From Rhizobium sp. GN54 (GTDB lineage Bacteria > Pseudomonadota > Alphaproteobacteria > Rhizobiales > Rhizobiaceae), in assembly GCF_021026345.1 (NCBI RefSeq), contig NZ_JAJNCZ010000005.1, forward strand, positions 124,001 through 188,000: 64,000 bases of DNA. The letters run 5' to 3'. Shown here piece by piece: positions 35,675 to 43,036 of this stretch (the first letter of the stretch is position 1; each line of letters opens with the position of its first letter). The position numbers and the translations under genes were made by a program. The notes under the pieces are model-generated. The model was not told the origin of the DNA. It did not search any database and saw only the letters and a program-made list of their open reading frames with translations.

Positions 35675-35679
35675 CGCGC

Positions 35680-36915
35680 TTACTCCACAGGCGCGGCAAT
35701 CGCCACGCTGGTCGTTTCGACGCCCGTGGCCGACACAAACGCCAGCGGATGGCGCACTGCGCAATCAACGGTCGCCATGGCACGAATGGACACGTTGCCC
35801 TTGGAATAGGCCGTGCTTTCGAACGGGTTCACGAGAATGTCGATTTCAGACCAAATGCCGATAAGCATCTCGGACCAGTCGCCATAGATCAGGCCATGCT
35901 CGTCGCCGCTGCCAAGGGTCGTCGGCACCTGGTTAGAGAACGTCACGGGCTCTTGGTGGAAGATCGGAGCAACACCCACCGGCAGCCGGTTGGCGTCGAG
36001 GCCCAACGAGCAAATCTTCTTGATGAGATTGGTCGTCAGGAAGCTGCGCCGCGCGGTGGCGACGTTGGCAATGTCTGCCTTGGCGATCATTTCCGCCGTC
36101 GTGGTAAAAAGGTCGGTCGTGTACGCCTGCGTGGCGATGCCGGTGGTCGCAAGAACGCCCTTCGGCTGGTTGCTGCCGCCGCCCTGGATGGCCGCACGGT
36201 CGATGGCAAGCGCGAGATTGCGCGCCAGCATCTGACGAAGCAGCATTTCCACATCGGGCGATGCCTGGAGAAGCATATTGCGGGAAAACTCCGAAAGCGC
36301 GCCGGCATGCTTGGGGCTGAGGGTCACGGCGTCGAAGTCGGCATCGTCAGACGACAGCGCCGCATTCTCGGCAACCCATCCCACAGTGGGGCTATCCGTC
36401 TCGCGCGGAATGCTGAGATTGCCCGTAAGGCCATTGAGCACACGAGCACCAAGGCCGCGAACGACGGAAGATGCCGTGAGAGCGGAAATGTACTGGTCGG
36501 GCCGGTGGTCGGTCGGGACCAGTTCTCCACCCGTCGAAGTCGTGAGAACACGCGTCTCGAAAACTTCGGTCGGGATGTAGATGCCTTCAGCGGAACGGCC
36601 GGCACGCTTGGAAAGCTCTGCCTGCACTTCACGTTCAAAGCCGGCATCCACACCCAGGCCGGCAGCGGCCGCGATAGCGCGGGTGACGCGGAAACGGGAA
36701 CGGATTTCCGTGTCCAGCTTCACATCGCCGTTGATCGGCTTGCCTGTTTCGGCCCGGTCGGCAGCATCGATTTTGCGCGCACGTTCCAACTTGTTATCGA
36801 CGGCACGAAGTTCGGTTTCTGCCGCCACGAAGTCATCGTTCTTGTCGGCCTGGTGGGCCTCATTCATGCGGGTCACGATTGCCGCCCGCTGTTCGATCAG
36901 ATCACTGGTTTTCAT
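35680..36915 (-). CDS. HK97-fold major capsid protein with N-terminal scaffold domain
   Basis: A 411-residue capsid protein. Residues 1 to about 100 are charged and helical (KTSDLIEQRAAIVTRMNEA, then coiled-coil-like LRAVDNKLERARKI), fitting the cleavable delta/scaffold domain. The HK97 fold follows with GGELVPTDHRPD, TVGWVAENAALSSDDADFD, the SPKHAGALSEFSRNML E-loop/spine region, AIQGGGSNQPKGVL and the C-terminal GLIYGDWSEMLIGIW. GGAAGGACC precedes the ATG. Size and the adjacent protease argue that it still assembles a prohead. Confidence 0.94.
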   Translation of the reverse strand: MKTSDLIEQRAAIVTRMNEAHQADKNDDFVAAETELRAVDNKLERARKIDAADRAETGKPINGDVKLDTEIRSRFRVTRAIAAAAGLGVDAGFEREVQAELSKRAGRSAEGIYIPTEVFETRVLTTSTGGELVPTDHRPDQYISALTASSVVRGLGARVLNGLTGNLSIPRETDSPTVGWVAENAALSSDDADFDAVTLSPKHAGALSEFSRNMLLQASPDVEMLLRQMLARNLALAIDRAAIQGGGSNQPKGVLATTGIATQAYTTDLFTTTAEMIAKADIANVATARRSFLTTNLIKKICSLGLDANRLPVGVAPIFHQEPVTFSNQVPTTLGSGDEHGLIYGDWSEMLIGIWSEIDILVNPFESTAYSKGNVSIRAMATVDCAVRHPLAFVSATGVETTSVAIAAPVE

Positions 36916-36964
36916 GTGGTTTGGTCCTTCCGGGGTTAAATAAATCTACCTCCTTTTTGCTTCG

Positions 36965-36994
36965 CCGTGCCGGTGGGGAAGGTGACCGGCACGG
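36965..36994. terminator. hairpin in the leader of the capsid gene
   Basis: A perfect 10-bp inverted repeat (CCGTGCCGGT ... ACCGGCACGG, 10-base loop) lies between the 61-residue gene and the capsid gene. It may attenuate or process the message between the regulatory and structural genes. No T-run follows on the minus strand, so simple termination is uncertain. Confidence 0.4.
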
Positions 36995-37019
36995 ATGTTT
37001 CGGATGACTTAGCGCTTGT

Positions 37020-37205
37020 TCAGGTAGCGCGATGAAATGTAGGGAGAGGATATGCGCCTCGCCGCTTCATTTCGTTTTCCGCAAGTTCAGCCATCCCGCG
37101 CGTGACAGTCGCGAAGTAATAAAGCTTGTCCAGCGGCAGATTATCAAGGTTTCCACCCGTCACATACTTGGTGGCTTCCGATAGTTCTTTTTCAATCGTC
37201 GTCAT
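37020..37205 (-). CDS. small hypothetical protein of the satellite
   Basis: A 61-residue protein with a helical N-terminus (TTIEKELSEATKYVTGG) and an acidic/basic helix (RGMAELAENEMKRRG). No family is recognised. The ATG overlaps the stop of the upstream regulator gene by four bases (ATGA), which supports real translation. It precedes the capsid gene by 104 bases. Confidence 0.65.
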   Translation of the reverse strand: MTTIEKELSEATKYVTGGNLDNLPLDKLYYFATVTRGMAELAENEMKRRGAYPLPTFHRAT

Positions 37206-37651
37206 TTTCCGGCCTCGTTTTCGACCTGAGAGGAAATGAATTCACGAAGAAATTTCACATTGTAGGTCGTGACGCCGAAAATGAACGAACCTGAGAACAT
37301 CACTTTGTCCCATTCGGAGAACTCAGGCACCGACGCAGCGACATGCACGGATTTGGCTCCGTTCACATACTCAACAACCGAAATTGCAGGTTCGTCGGGA
37401 TTGCTGCGAGCTTTCCCCGCGACGTCGCACGCGAAATAACCGGCGTCTTTGACTTTGAAACCTCGCTCCAAAAAGGTGCGGAAAAGCCAAAGTGCGAGTA
37501 AATCGTCTATGCCAAACACACGATACCGTCCCCGGATCGTGCCCGGCATGCACGGAAACCGCCCTGCCGCTACGTGCTCATTGAGTCGGAGGGGGTTCAT
37601 TCCCACGATGCGGCATGCCACGTCTGTGGTCACTTCTATCGGATCGGTCAT
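37202..37651 (-). CDS. MerR/AlpA-like regulator of the satellite
   Basis: A 149-residue protein. The N-terminal about 70 residues resemble a winged helix of the MerR/AlpA kind (DVACRIVGMNPLRLNEHV, GRYRVFGIDDLLALWLF). The rest is a mixed domain of unknown fold ending in an FLREFISSQVE helix. The ATG at 37651 is chosen because earlier in-frame ATGs fall in or beside the operator block; 37672 remains possible. The double operator directly upstream suggests autoregulation and control of alpA-int. This is inference. Confidence 0.7.
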   Translation of the reverse strand: MTDPIEVTTDVACRIVGMNPLRLNEHVAAGRFPCMPGTIRGRYRVFGIDDLLALWLFRTFLERGFKVKDAGYFACDVAGKARSNPDEPAISVVEYVNGAKSVHVAASVPEFSEWDKVMFSGSFIFGVTTYNVKFLREFISSQVENEAGK

Positions 37652-37670
37652 CTTTGCACCTACTTCGTCC

Positions 37671-37718
37671 ATATTGTATTTTGCAATATACAGCGCCATA
37701 TCGCGTTTTGCAATATGG
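37671..37718. promoter_or_regulatory. double operator block B, upstream of the satellite regulator
   Basis: ATATTGTATTTTGCAATAT at 37671-37689 and a second dyad at 37696-37718 (arms CCATATCG and CAATATGG) repeat block A at 33901-33948 with 45 of 48 bases identical and the same internal spacing. It ends 20 bases before the ATG at 37651 and also faces the rightward small gene at 37804. Confidence 0.8.
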
Positions 37719-37803
37719 AATGAGCGTCACTGTGAACGCACATGTGGATAATCGGCAGAACCGCAATTTAAGTGCTGTTTAGAACGGAGCGGAGCGCCAC
37801 ACC

Positions 37804-37983
37804 ATGACAGCCACGGTTCAGCAGATACGCAAGGCGATGGCTGATCTTGCAGGCATCATCGAGACGCACCCTAACGGCGAATGCGTGGCCGTGGTTCGAA
37901 CGCCTGGAGGCGAACTTGCATTTAGAGAAGATCGCACAGCGCGCCTCGCGGCGGCAAAAGCCGCCAGTCAAGCGCCGCCTTGA
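37804..37983 (+). CDS. putative 59-residue protein, rightward from operator block B
   Basis: An intact short frame, ATG at 37804 to TGA at 37983. The product begins TATVQQIRKAMADLAGIIE, continues with ECVAVVRTPGGELAFREDRT and ends with a basic/Ala tail. A GGAGCGGAG sequence 13-20 bases upstream is a poor but possible ribosome-binding site. The residue pattern is protein-like (amphipathic helix, then two strands). It converges on and overlaps the next leftward gene by 16 bases. No homologue is recognised. Confidence 0.4.
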   Translation: MTATVQQIRKAMADLAGIIETHPNGECVAVVRTPGGELAFREDRTARLAAAKAASQAPP

Positions 37984-38195
37984 GCCTTGCGCTCATCTAT
38001 GAAGTCTTCAAGCTCGTTGAGCATGGTATCTTCCGAGCTTGGAACGCGGCGGACGCGGCCCAAGGCCGACGCGGCACCCGCCATGAACGCGTCCCGGCAA
38101 ATCCGCATCTCGTCAATGCGCAGCGTTCCGCCGACGCAATTTCTCATGAACTCGATAAAGTCGGCCGTCAGCGGCTCGTAACTCATGTCATTCAC
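37968..38195 (-). CDS. small hypothetical phage-type protein
   Basis: A 75-residue protein starting at a GTG (38195) preceded by AAAGGACC; an ATG at 38186 is the alternative. It has a helical TADFIEFMRNCVGG segment and RICRDAFMAGAASALGRV, a pattern I associate with small proteins in rhizobial prophage early regions, but no function is known. It is divergent from the XRE gene. Confidence 0.65.
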   Translation of the reverse strand: MNDMSYEPLTADFIEFMRNCVGGTLRIDEMRICRDAFMAGAASALGRVRRVPSSEDTMLNELEDFIDERKAQGGA

Positions 38196-38270
38196 GGTGG
38201 CGGTCCTTTCGCGGTTCGTGTATCAACAGAAAATATTGGTAAGCCCCAAGCGCAAAAGCGTCAACATAGA

Positions 38271-38507
38271 ATGTCGATATCGCCCGCTCAATGCCGCGCC
38301 GCGCGGTCACTACTCGAAATCACGCAACCTCATCTGGCCGAAATGGCCGGATTTGGTCTGTCAACGATTGTTGATTTTGAGAAGCAAAGGCGAAAGGTTT
38401 CCGTTGAGGCAGTCGCGGCCATTAAGACCGCCCTGGAAACCGCAGGGGTCATCTTCATTGACCAGAACGGTGCCGGTGCCGGCGTACGTCTTCGCGACAA
38501 ATCCTGA
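38271..38507 (+). CDS. XRE-family helix-turn-helix regulator
   Basis: A 78-residue Cro/CI-like protein consisting of one HTH domain (SPAQCRAARSLLEITQPHL, AEMAGFGLSTIVDFEKQRR) and a short C-terminal strand region ending GVRLRDKS. This short XRE form is common in rhizobial prophages and plasmids. It diverges from the gene at 38195, with a 75-base A/T-rich gap that should hold both promoters. It is a likely repressor for the early genes. No clear ribosome-binding site. Confidence 0.8.
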   Translation: MSISPAQCRAARSLLEITQPHLAEMAGFGLSTIVDFEKQRRKVSVEAVAAIKTALETAGVIFIDQNGAGAGVRLRDKS

Positions 38508-39519
38508 GCGCCGCATAAAACTGCGGGTCATTGCATTTTTATCGAGAATAATTGTTACGGACTCGAAACCAATTGCGTTTCGCAACCGGTGAATTTGCCC
38601 CGACGATGCATCTGCGGAAAAGTGCTTTGGGGGCCGGTCCGCAGCGTTTCAGCCCTGAGCGATTTCCTAGCACCCCGATCCATGATCAATCGATGTCTGA
38701 TGCCCCTCGCCACGACGTTGCCCCAGGACGCGCGTTCTCGGCCCATGGCGTGTCGCTCGTCATCCAACCGCACCGACAGCGCTCCACGACGCGACGGCTA
38801 GCCCGTAGGCGAACGCGCTTCCACATTGCGCTGTAGAGAGCCGGAGGGCGGGTTACACAGCACGATCAATATCGGGTCGCTTATTGCCCACAGTGGTGCG
38901 TGACGACTTGGTGACGAGTTGGTGACGAGTTGCAACGGAGAAATCCATTTGAAATCAATGACGTGACGCGAGTGACGCGTTCCGCTCACATACTTTCATA
39001 CCGGTTCACCACCACCAATATGATTTGCTTTTCCCATCGCATAAGCGTTGGAAAAAGTCGTCACTCTCGTCACGCATAACGAATAATCTAATGAAGACAG
39101 CGTATTAGCCGTGACGACTTACCTTCTCAACTCGTCACCAACTCGTCACCAACTCGTCACCAGTTGGTGACGCTATGAGAAACCGCACTGACAACGACGG
39201 TGACGCAATGGTGTGGCTGAAAAGCCAAAGCCTGGACGCAAGAGGCAACAGATAAAGAAAATTTAATAATCCACGGCCTTCACAACGACTCAAAAGTTGT
39301 TAAGGTGATCTCAACAACTCGGTGTCAAACTGCGTTGACATTTGGGGCGAACATATGTAGAGGCGCGCTTGCGGTGCAGACGCTCCGTCCTATATATGAT
39401 TTCACTTAAGCCTGATGGAACTAAGGTCGAAAGAGGCAGTTTCTTGTCTCCAGACCTAGGACTTGCGGGCTTATTGCATTTGTAGGGTAATAGTGCCTTA
39501 CCAAAACAGGAGAAACAAG
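38508..39519. other. gene-poor region of the satellite carrying the putative origin
   Basis: About 1 kb without a supported gene. Short frames exist at 38552-38836 (+) and 38555-38773 (-), but they are mutually overlapping, lack ribosome-binding sites and have unnatural composition. From 38880 on the sequence becomes repeat-rich (iterons, separate entry) and A/T-rich. 39230-39500 contains further A/T-rich DNA and the presumed promoter of the gene at 39520. Confidence 0.6.
38900..39172. repeat. iteron array, putative replication origin of the satellite
   Basis: Three direct 11-bp units GTGACGASTTG run at 38900, 38911 and 38922. Three units of the same sequence in the opposite orientation (CAACTCGTCAC) run at 39128, 39139 and 39150. 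Single GTGACG/CGTCAC words occur at 38963, 38972, 39059, 39068, 39111 and 39167. About 170 bp of A/T-rich DNA lies between the two triplets. Iterons plus an A/T-rich core beside a primase-helicase gene resemble the P4 ori/crr design. Confidence 0.75.
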
Positions 39520-39744
39520 ATGAGTGAGAAGGACAGGCTGCTTAAGACGCTGTTTGAAACAGCTGATCAGTCACATCTCAACATCAAATTTTTCCGTGGC
39601 TTTTCAGACGAGATTTCCACGGAAGATTTGTGCCGGGAAGCCAATTCCGCCTTCTTTCAGTTTGAAAGCGGAATCGCTGTGACCTCGACTGAATTTGGCG
39701 ATGCTGATCGTACTTCATTTAACGTGAAAGAAATGTTCGCGTAA
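39520..39744 (+). CDS. small acidic hypothetical protein, first of a two-gene unit
   Basis: A 74-residue acidic protein starting MSEKDRLLKTLFETADQS, with a central FFRGFSDEISTEDLCREAN and a strand-rich end (FESGIAVTSTEFGDADRTS). CAGGAGA lies 7 bases before the ATG at 39520, the best ribosome-binding site in the element. No family is recognised. It is followed after 59 bases by the 190-residue gene, in A/T-rich DNA unlike the rest of the window. Confidence 0.65.
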   Translation: MSEKDRLLKTLFETADQSHLNIKFFRGFSDEISTEDLCREANSAFFQFESGIAVTSTEFGDADRTSFNVKEMFA

Positions 39745-39803
39745 GACGTGAATGACGGTTTTTGCATCTAGACTTTTTTCCCGGGGTTGGATAATTCCGG
39801 GAA

Positions 39804-40376
39804 ATGGACATGAATCTCTACGAAAAATTTGCCGGTTACACTGTTCTGCCGATCAAAATTGATTGGGTCAAAGAGCAAGTCAAGGAGGACTGCGAGTTTG
39901 CAGAAATCCTCTTCATACCCGTTCAGATGGATGCTAGTGTCCTGCTAGGCATACACAGGATGTTTTCCAAGAACGTCGGTGGTGTTACAAAGGTCACCCT
40001 TCAGGTTTATTACAACTCAATACTTGACGAGGAGCGTCACGCTGCGCTCAAGCGATTGGTCTGCTGCAAAGAGCTCCTTCACGCTTACGACAGCGAGAAG
40101 CAGACAGCAAAGTCCATGTCTGCGGTGGATCATCTCATTGAAGGAATAGTTGTTCCGCCGTCCTCCGGCATGACGGCGTCCTTGGCTTCGGACCACAATG
40201 GTGGTCTGAGGGCACTAATGGTTCTACTCCCACGTGATGCGCTTGACGTGATCATCCCCGCGCACCACGCCGGCAAGATAAGTGTCGAAGACGTAGCGCT
40301 TCTTGCCGGGATTCCGGAAGCGTATGCGAGGGTTTCCCTCTCCCCCGTCTGGAAGGACTTGGTCGAGAAGCTTTGA
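39804..40376 (+). CDS. hypothetical protein with a degenerate ImmA/IrrE-like layout
   Basis: A 190-residue protein that I cannot assign with certainty. RLVCCKELLHAYD (about residues 85-97) aligns by eye with the HExxH helix of ImmA/IrrE metallopeptidases, with Lys in place of the first His. The C-terminal part, MVLLPRDALDVII followed by ISVEDVALLAGIPEAYARV, resembles the substrate-domain/HTH-like tail of that family. If so, it would be a pseudo-peptidase. It is the rightmost rightward gene, convergent with the primase, in a typical cargo position. ATG at 39804 (second ATG at 39810) with only GGGAA upstream. Confidence 0.6.
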   Translation: MDMNLYEKFAGYTVLPIKIDWVKEQVKEDCEFAEILFIPVQMDASVLLGIHRMFSKNVGGVTKVTLQVYYNSILDEERHAALKRLVCCKELLHAYDSEKQTAKSMSAVDHLIEGIVVPPSSGMTASLASDHNGGLRALMVLLPRDALDVIIPAHHAGKISVEDVALLAGIPEAYARVSLSPVWKDLVEKL

Positions 40377-40433
40377 GGGCGTAAAGCCCTCGTGGTCGAG
40401 CCATCCCCGGTAACTACGTTCGTCGGTGTTCTG

Positions 40434-42809
40434 TCATGGCATTCCTTGCATGACGATGCCGGTAAACATGCGCTCTGCGCGCGTCCTAGTACGCCTGTAG
40501 CCTAGTTGTTCCAACCGATTGCCGAACTGAAGCTGGCCGAGCATGTTGCGAATACCCATAGCCTGCGCCCATCCTTGATAGGTTGAGTACAAGAAACTAA
40601 TCGACACCGTGCCACCTGTGCGGGTCTCGCACCGCTCTTCCACGAATTGCGCCACCTGATCCGCTTCGACCTGCCATTTCCTTTGCGCGGAGACAGACGA
40701 TGCCGGAACGGTGAAGGCATTACGGCTGACGACGCCCGCATAAGCATTGAGTGCATGGTTTAATATGCCGGGCAACTCTGCTTTCAGCTTATCTTTCAGA
40801 CCGGAATCCTGCTCGTGCGGCTCGAATACACGATTGAACGTTATGACCAGGGCACGGCGAAAAAAGGCGTCCGAATAGTCTCGGGTGTGGGGCATGTGAT
40901 TGGTGCCAAACCAGCACGTCGCGAACGGTCGAATTACAAAAGGATCTTTGTTCTTGTGTTCCACGGTGGCCGGCTCACCACTCGTGATCGCCTTCAATTC
41001 GGCGTCCGCGATCGTTTCGCCCTGCTTTAGCTCGGTAATAATATTTGCAAGCTTTTGATCCAGATGGCCGCGCTGGAATTTATTGTCGAAGCTCGCTGGC
41101 TGAACGCCTGCCACGTTCTGTTTGCCTAGCAGGGCCTCCAACGTCGCCAAGAGCACGGATTTGCCATTAGCGCCCGCGCCGATCAGCAGCACAAACTTTT
41201 CGCGGTTCGCGTGGCCCATGAGAGAATAGCCCATCATTTCCAAGACGACCCTAATCTTGTCGTCGCGGTCAGGGTCATCGCGGAAAATATCGAGTAAGAA
41301 TCTCTCGAATAGTGGTGCGGTCGCATCCGGATCGTAAGAAACCGGAATCTGCGTCGTGCGATACTGGTCACGTCGATGTGGATGAAGCACCCACCGCCCG
41401 TCTATAAGTTCCAATTCTCCATTCAAGCAGTTGACGCTTTCCGGCTTTCCCAGGTTAAATTCGTGGGCTGGCTTATGGATATCGTTCTTCAGCACGTCGG
41501 TAACGCCGCTAACTCGTGCAGCCGTTACCGCGTAGTGCTCTGCCGCCAATGTCAACTGCACGCGCTGCTTCAACTCCCGGTCGTCGCATTGCTTCCACAC
41601 GCCCCTGGCGTCAAACTTCCACGTGAACTGTCCGGCATGGATGATGTTCTCGGCACCAATGGACGCCACCGCCTTGCGAGCAAGCTCTAGATGATCCGGC
41701 TCGCCGTCCTTTCCGTCAGCCTGTTTCTTGAGGTCGGCCATTGGTACGTCGGTATTCATACGAATCTGGCGCAATACTGCGGCTTTTTCGACCGGGCCAA
41801 GGGTGGCGGCTTCGCTACATAGCCGCTTGATTGCCGTCACATCGTCAGCCGCAAGGTTGCGCGCATCGTTCATGATGTTGTCAAACGCCCGCGCGCGCGG
41901 CGCGGTCACACCGGCAGGGAGCGTTGGACGATTATAGACGTTGCGAGTGGAGCTAACCGCCTTAGATATGGTGGATGCTCGATAGTCGGCACGTTCCCAC
42001 TTCGCGCGCATAAGCCCGGAACGACGGAAAAGCCGGGCCATACGTACTGCGTTTTTGCCGGTCCAGAACGCCAGCGCATTCGCTAGCGCCTGGTCGGCGC
42101 TGGAGTGATCGAAGTCGCCCCCGGATACTGACGGGTAGCAGCGCGAGAGAACGGCCACATTAGCGGTGAATAGATCAGCAAACGATGCAGCGTCACCGAA
42201 ACGCGCGGCAGCGCCGCCCTTGGACTTCATCGCCAAGGCCAAAAGCTCGTCGTCATCAGTCGGGCCGTTCCAAGCCGGATCGACCGTATCGGAGAGAGCC
42301 ACAATCTCGGCCGGGTCACCCACAGGCACGATTGCCGCTAGGGTATCGGTCCAATCGAGGTCCATGCCGCCGCCGTTGTTCGACGTACCAAGCGCAATGA
42401 ATCTGCCGCTCGTGTAGAACTCGATTTTGAGACCGTTGTTGAGTTCGAACTTCTTCCTGCGCGGGCCGATGGCACCGCAGCGGCCCCATATGTGGATACC
42501 ATTGCCGCTCACGCTGACCTCAGCAAACGCGCCAGGAAACATCGCGAGCAGTTCGAGTGCTCTTTGATCCCACGCCCCCGTGACCGGATCACGAACGCCG
42601 TCAACGTCAATCACAAAATAAGGGTCATCCGCCGTCAGCACGAAGCCGACAGGCAGTCCAGTTGCTGCAGCTTCGTCATGCGTCAGCCAATTCGCTGGCT
42701 TTAAATGATCGATCGGATTGCCCGTGCGGGCATCGGTCGGGACCTTCCTAGGCTTTGCACCAAGCTGCGGAACCGAGTGCCAGTTGATCCATTGACGCTC
42801 GTGCATCAT
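40434..42809 (-). CDS. primase-polymerase / SF3 helicase replication protein
   Basis: A 791-residue replication protein. Residues about 30-180 resemble an archaeo-eukaryotic primase-polymerase core (YFVIDVDGVRDP metal site, SVSGNGIHIWG, then EFYTSGRFIALGT). The C-terminal third is a D5/P4-type superfamily 3 helicase with Walker A GAGANGKS (about residue 545), ANIITEL as Walker B, and CWFGTNHMPHTRDYSDAFFRR as motif C/sensor. ATG 42809 is preferred over 42875; a second ATG directly follows. It would initiate replication at the nearby iterons. Confidence 0.92.
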   Translation of the reverse strand: MMHERQWINWHSVPQLGAKPRKVPTDARTGNPIDHLKPANWLTHDEAAATGLPVGFVLTADDPYFVIDVDGVRDPVTGAWDQRALELLAMFPGAFAEVSVSGNGIHIWGRCGAIGPRRKKFELNNGLKIEFYTSGRFIALGTSNNGGGMDLDWTDTLAAIVPVGDPAEIVALSDTVDPAWNGPTDDDELLALAMKSKGGAAARFGDAASFADLFTANVAVLSRCYPSVSGGDFDHSSADQALANALAFWTGKNAVRMARLFRRSGLMRAKWERADYRASTISKAVSSTRNVYNRPTLPAGVTAPRARAFDNIMNDARNLAADDVTAIKRLCSEAATLGPVEKAAVLRQIRMNTDVPMADLKKQADGKDGEPDHLELARKAVASIGAENIIHAGQFTWKFDARGVWKQCDDRELKQRVQLTLAAEHYAVTAARVSGVTDVLKNDIHKPAHEFNLGKPESVNCLNGELELIDGRWVLHPHRRDQYRTTQIPVSYDPDATAPLFERFLLDIFRDDPDRDDKIRVVLEMMGYSLMGHANREKFVLLIGAGANGKSVLLATLEALLGKQNVAGVQPASFDNKFQRGHLDQKLANIITELKQGETIADAELKAITSGEPATVEHKNKDPFVIRPFATCWFGTNHMPHTRDYSDAFFRRALVITFNRVFEPHEQDSGLKDKLKAELPGILNHALNAYAGVVSRNAFTVPASSVSAQRKWQVEADQVAQFVEERCETRTGGTVSISFLYSTYQGWAQAMGIRNMLGQLQFGNRLEQLGYRRTRTRAERMFTGIVMQGMP

Positions 42810-42946
42810 ATCGCACCGCCGATCCTTGCCAGGCGCGACGTATGTGTGGTATTCAGATACTCGATATCGCCACAATGGTATCCCGTTTTGCGACCGCTCC
42901 CGATGCCACTCGGGGCGGTCGTTTGCGTTTCAGGTGGTCCATCGCG

Positions 42947-42996
42947 ATTTGACAAAACCGGCGTAAGTATTTGTTTTTCTGGTGCGGGTTTGACAG
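42947..42996. other. TTTGACA repeats near attR, possible integrase arm sites
   Basis: ATTTGACAA at 42947-42955 and GTTTGACAG at 42988-42996 lie 41-90 bases left of attR. Matching words GTTTGACAG (32537-32545) and GTTTGACAA (32559-32567) lie 58-88 bases right of attL, all in the same orientation. Such paired short direct repeats inside both ends are typical of integrase arm-type or excisionase sites. Confidence 0.45.
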
Positions 42997-43036
42997 AATT
43001 TCCGTCAGAAGCTATTGAACAACCACAAATGGCACG

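Noticed and set aside
38552-38836. 94-residue frame and its antisense partner in the satellite
   Set aside because: Both frames lack ribosome-binding sites and have random-looking composition. The region is better described as gene-poor DNA next to the iterons.
38900-39172. Tandem 11-bp repeats considered as a CRISPR array
   Set aside because: Repeats are too short and directly abutting with no spacers, occur in both orientations, and no cas gene is near. An iteron origin fits better.
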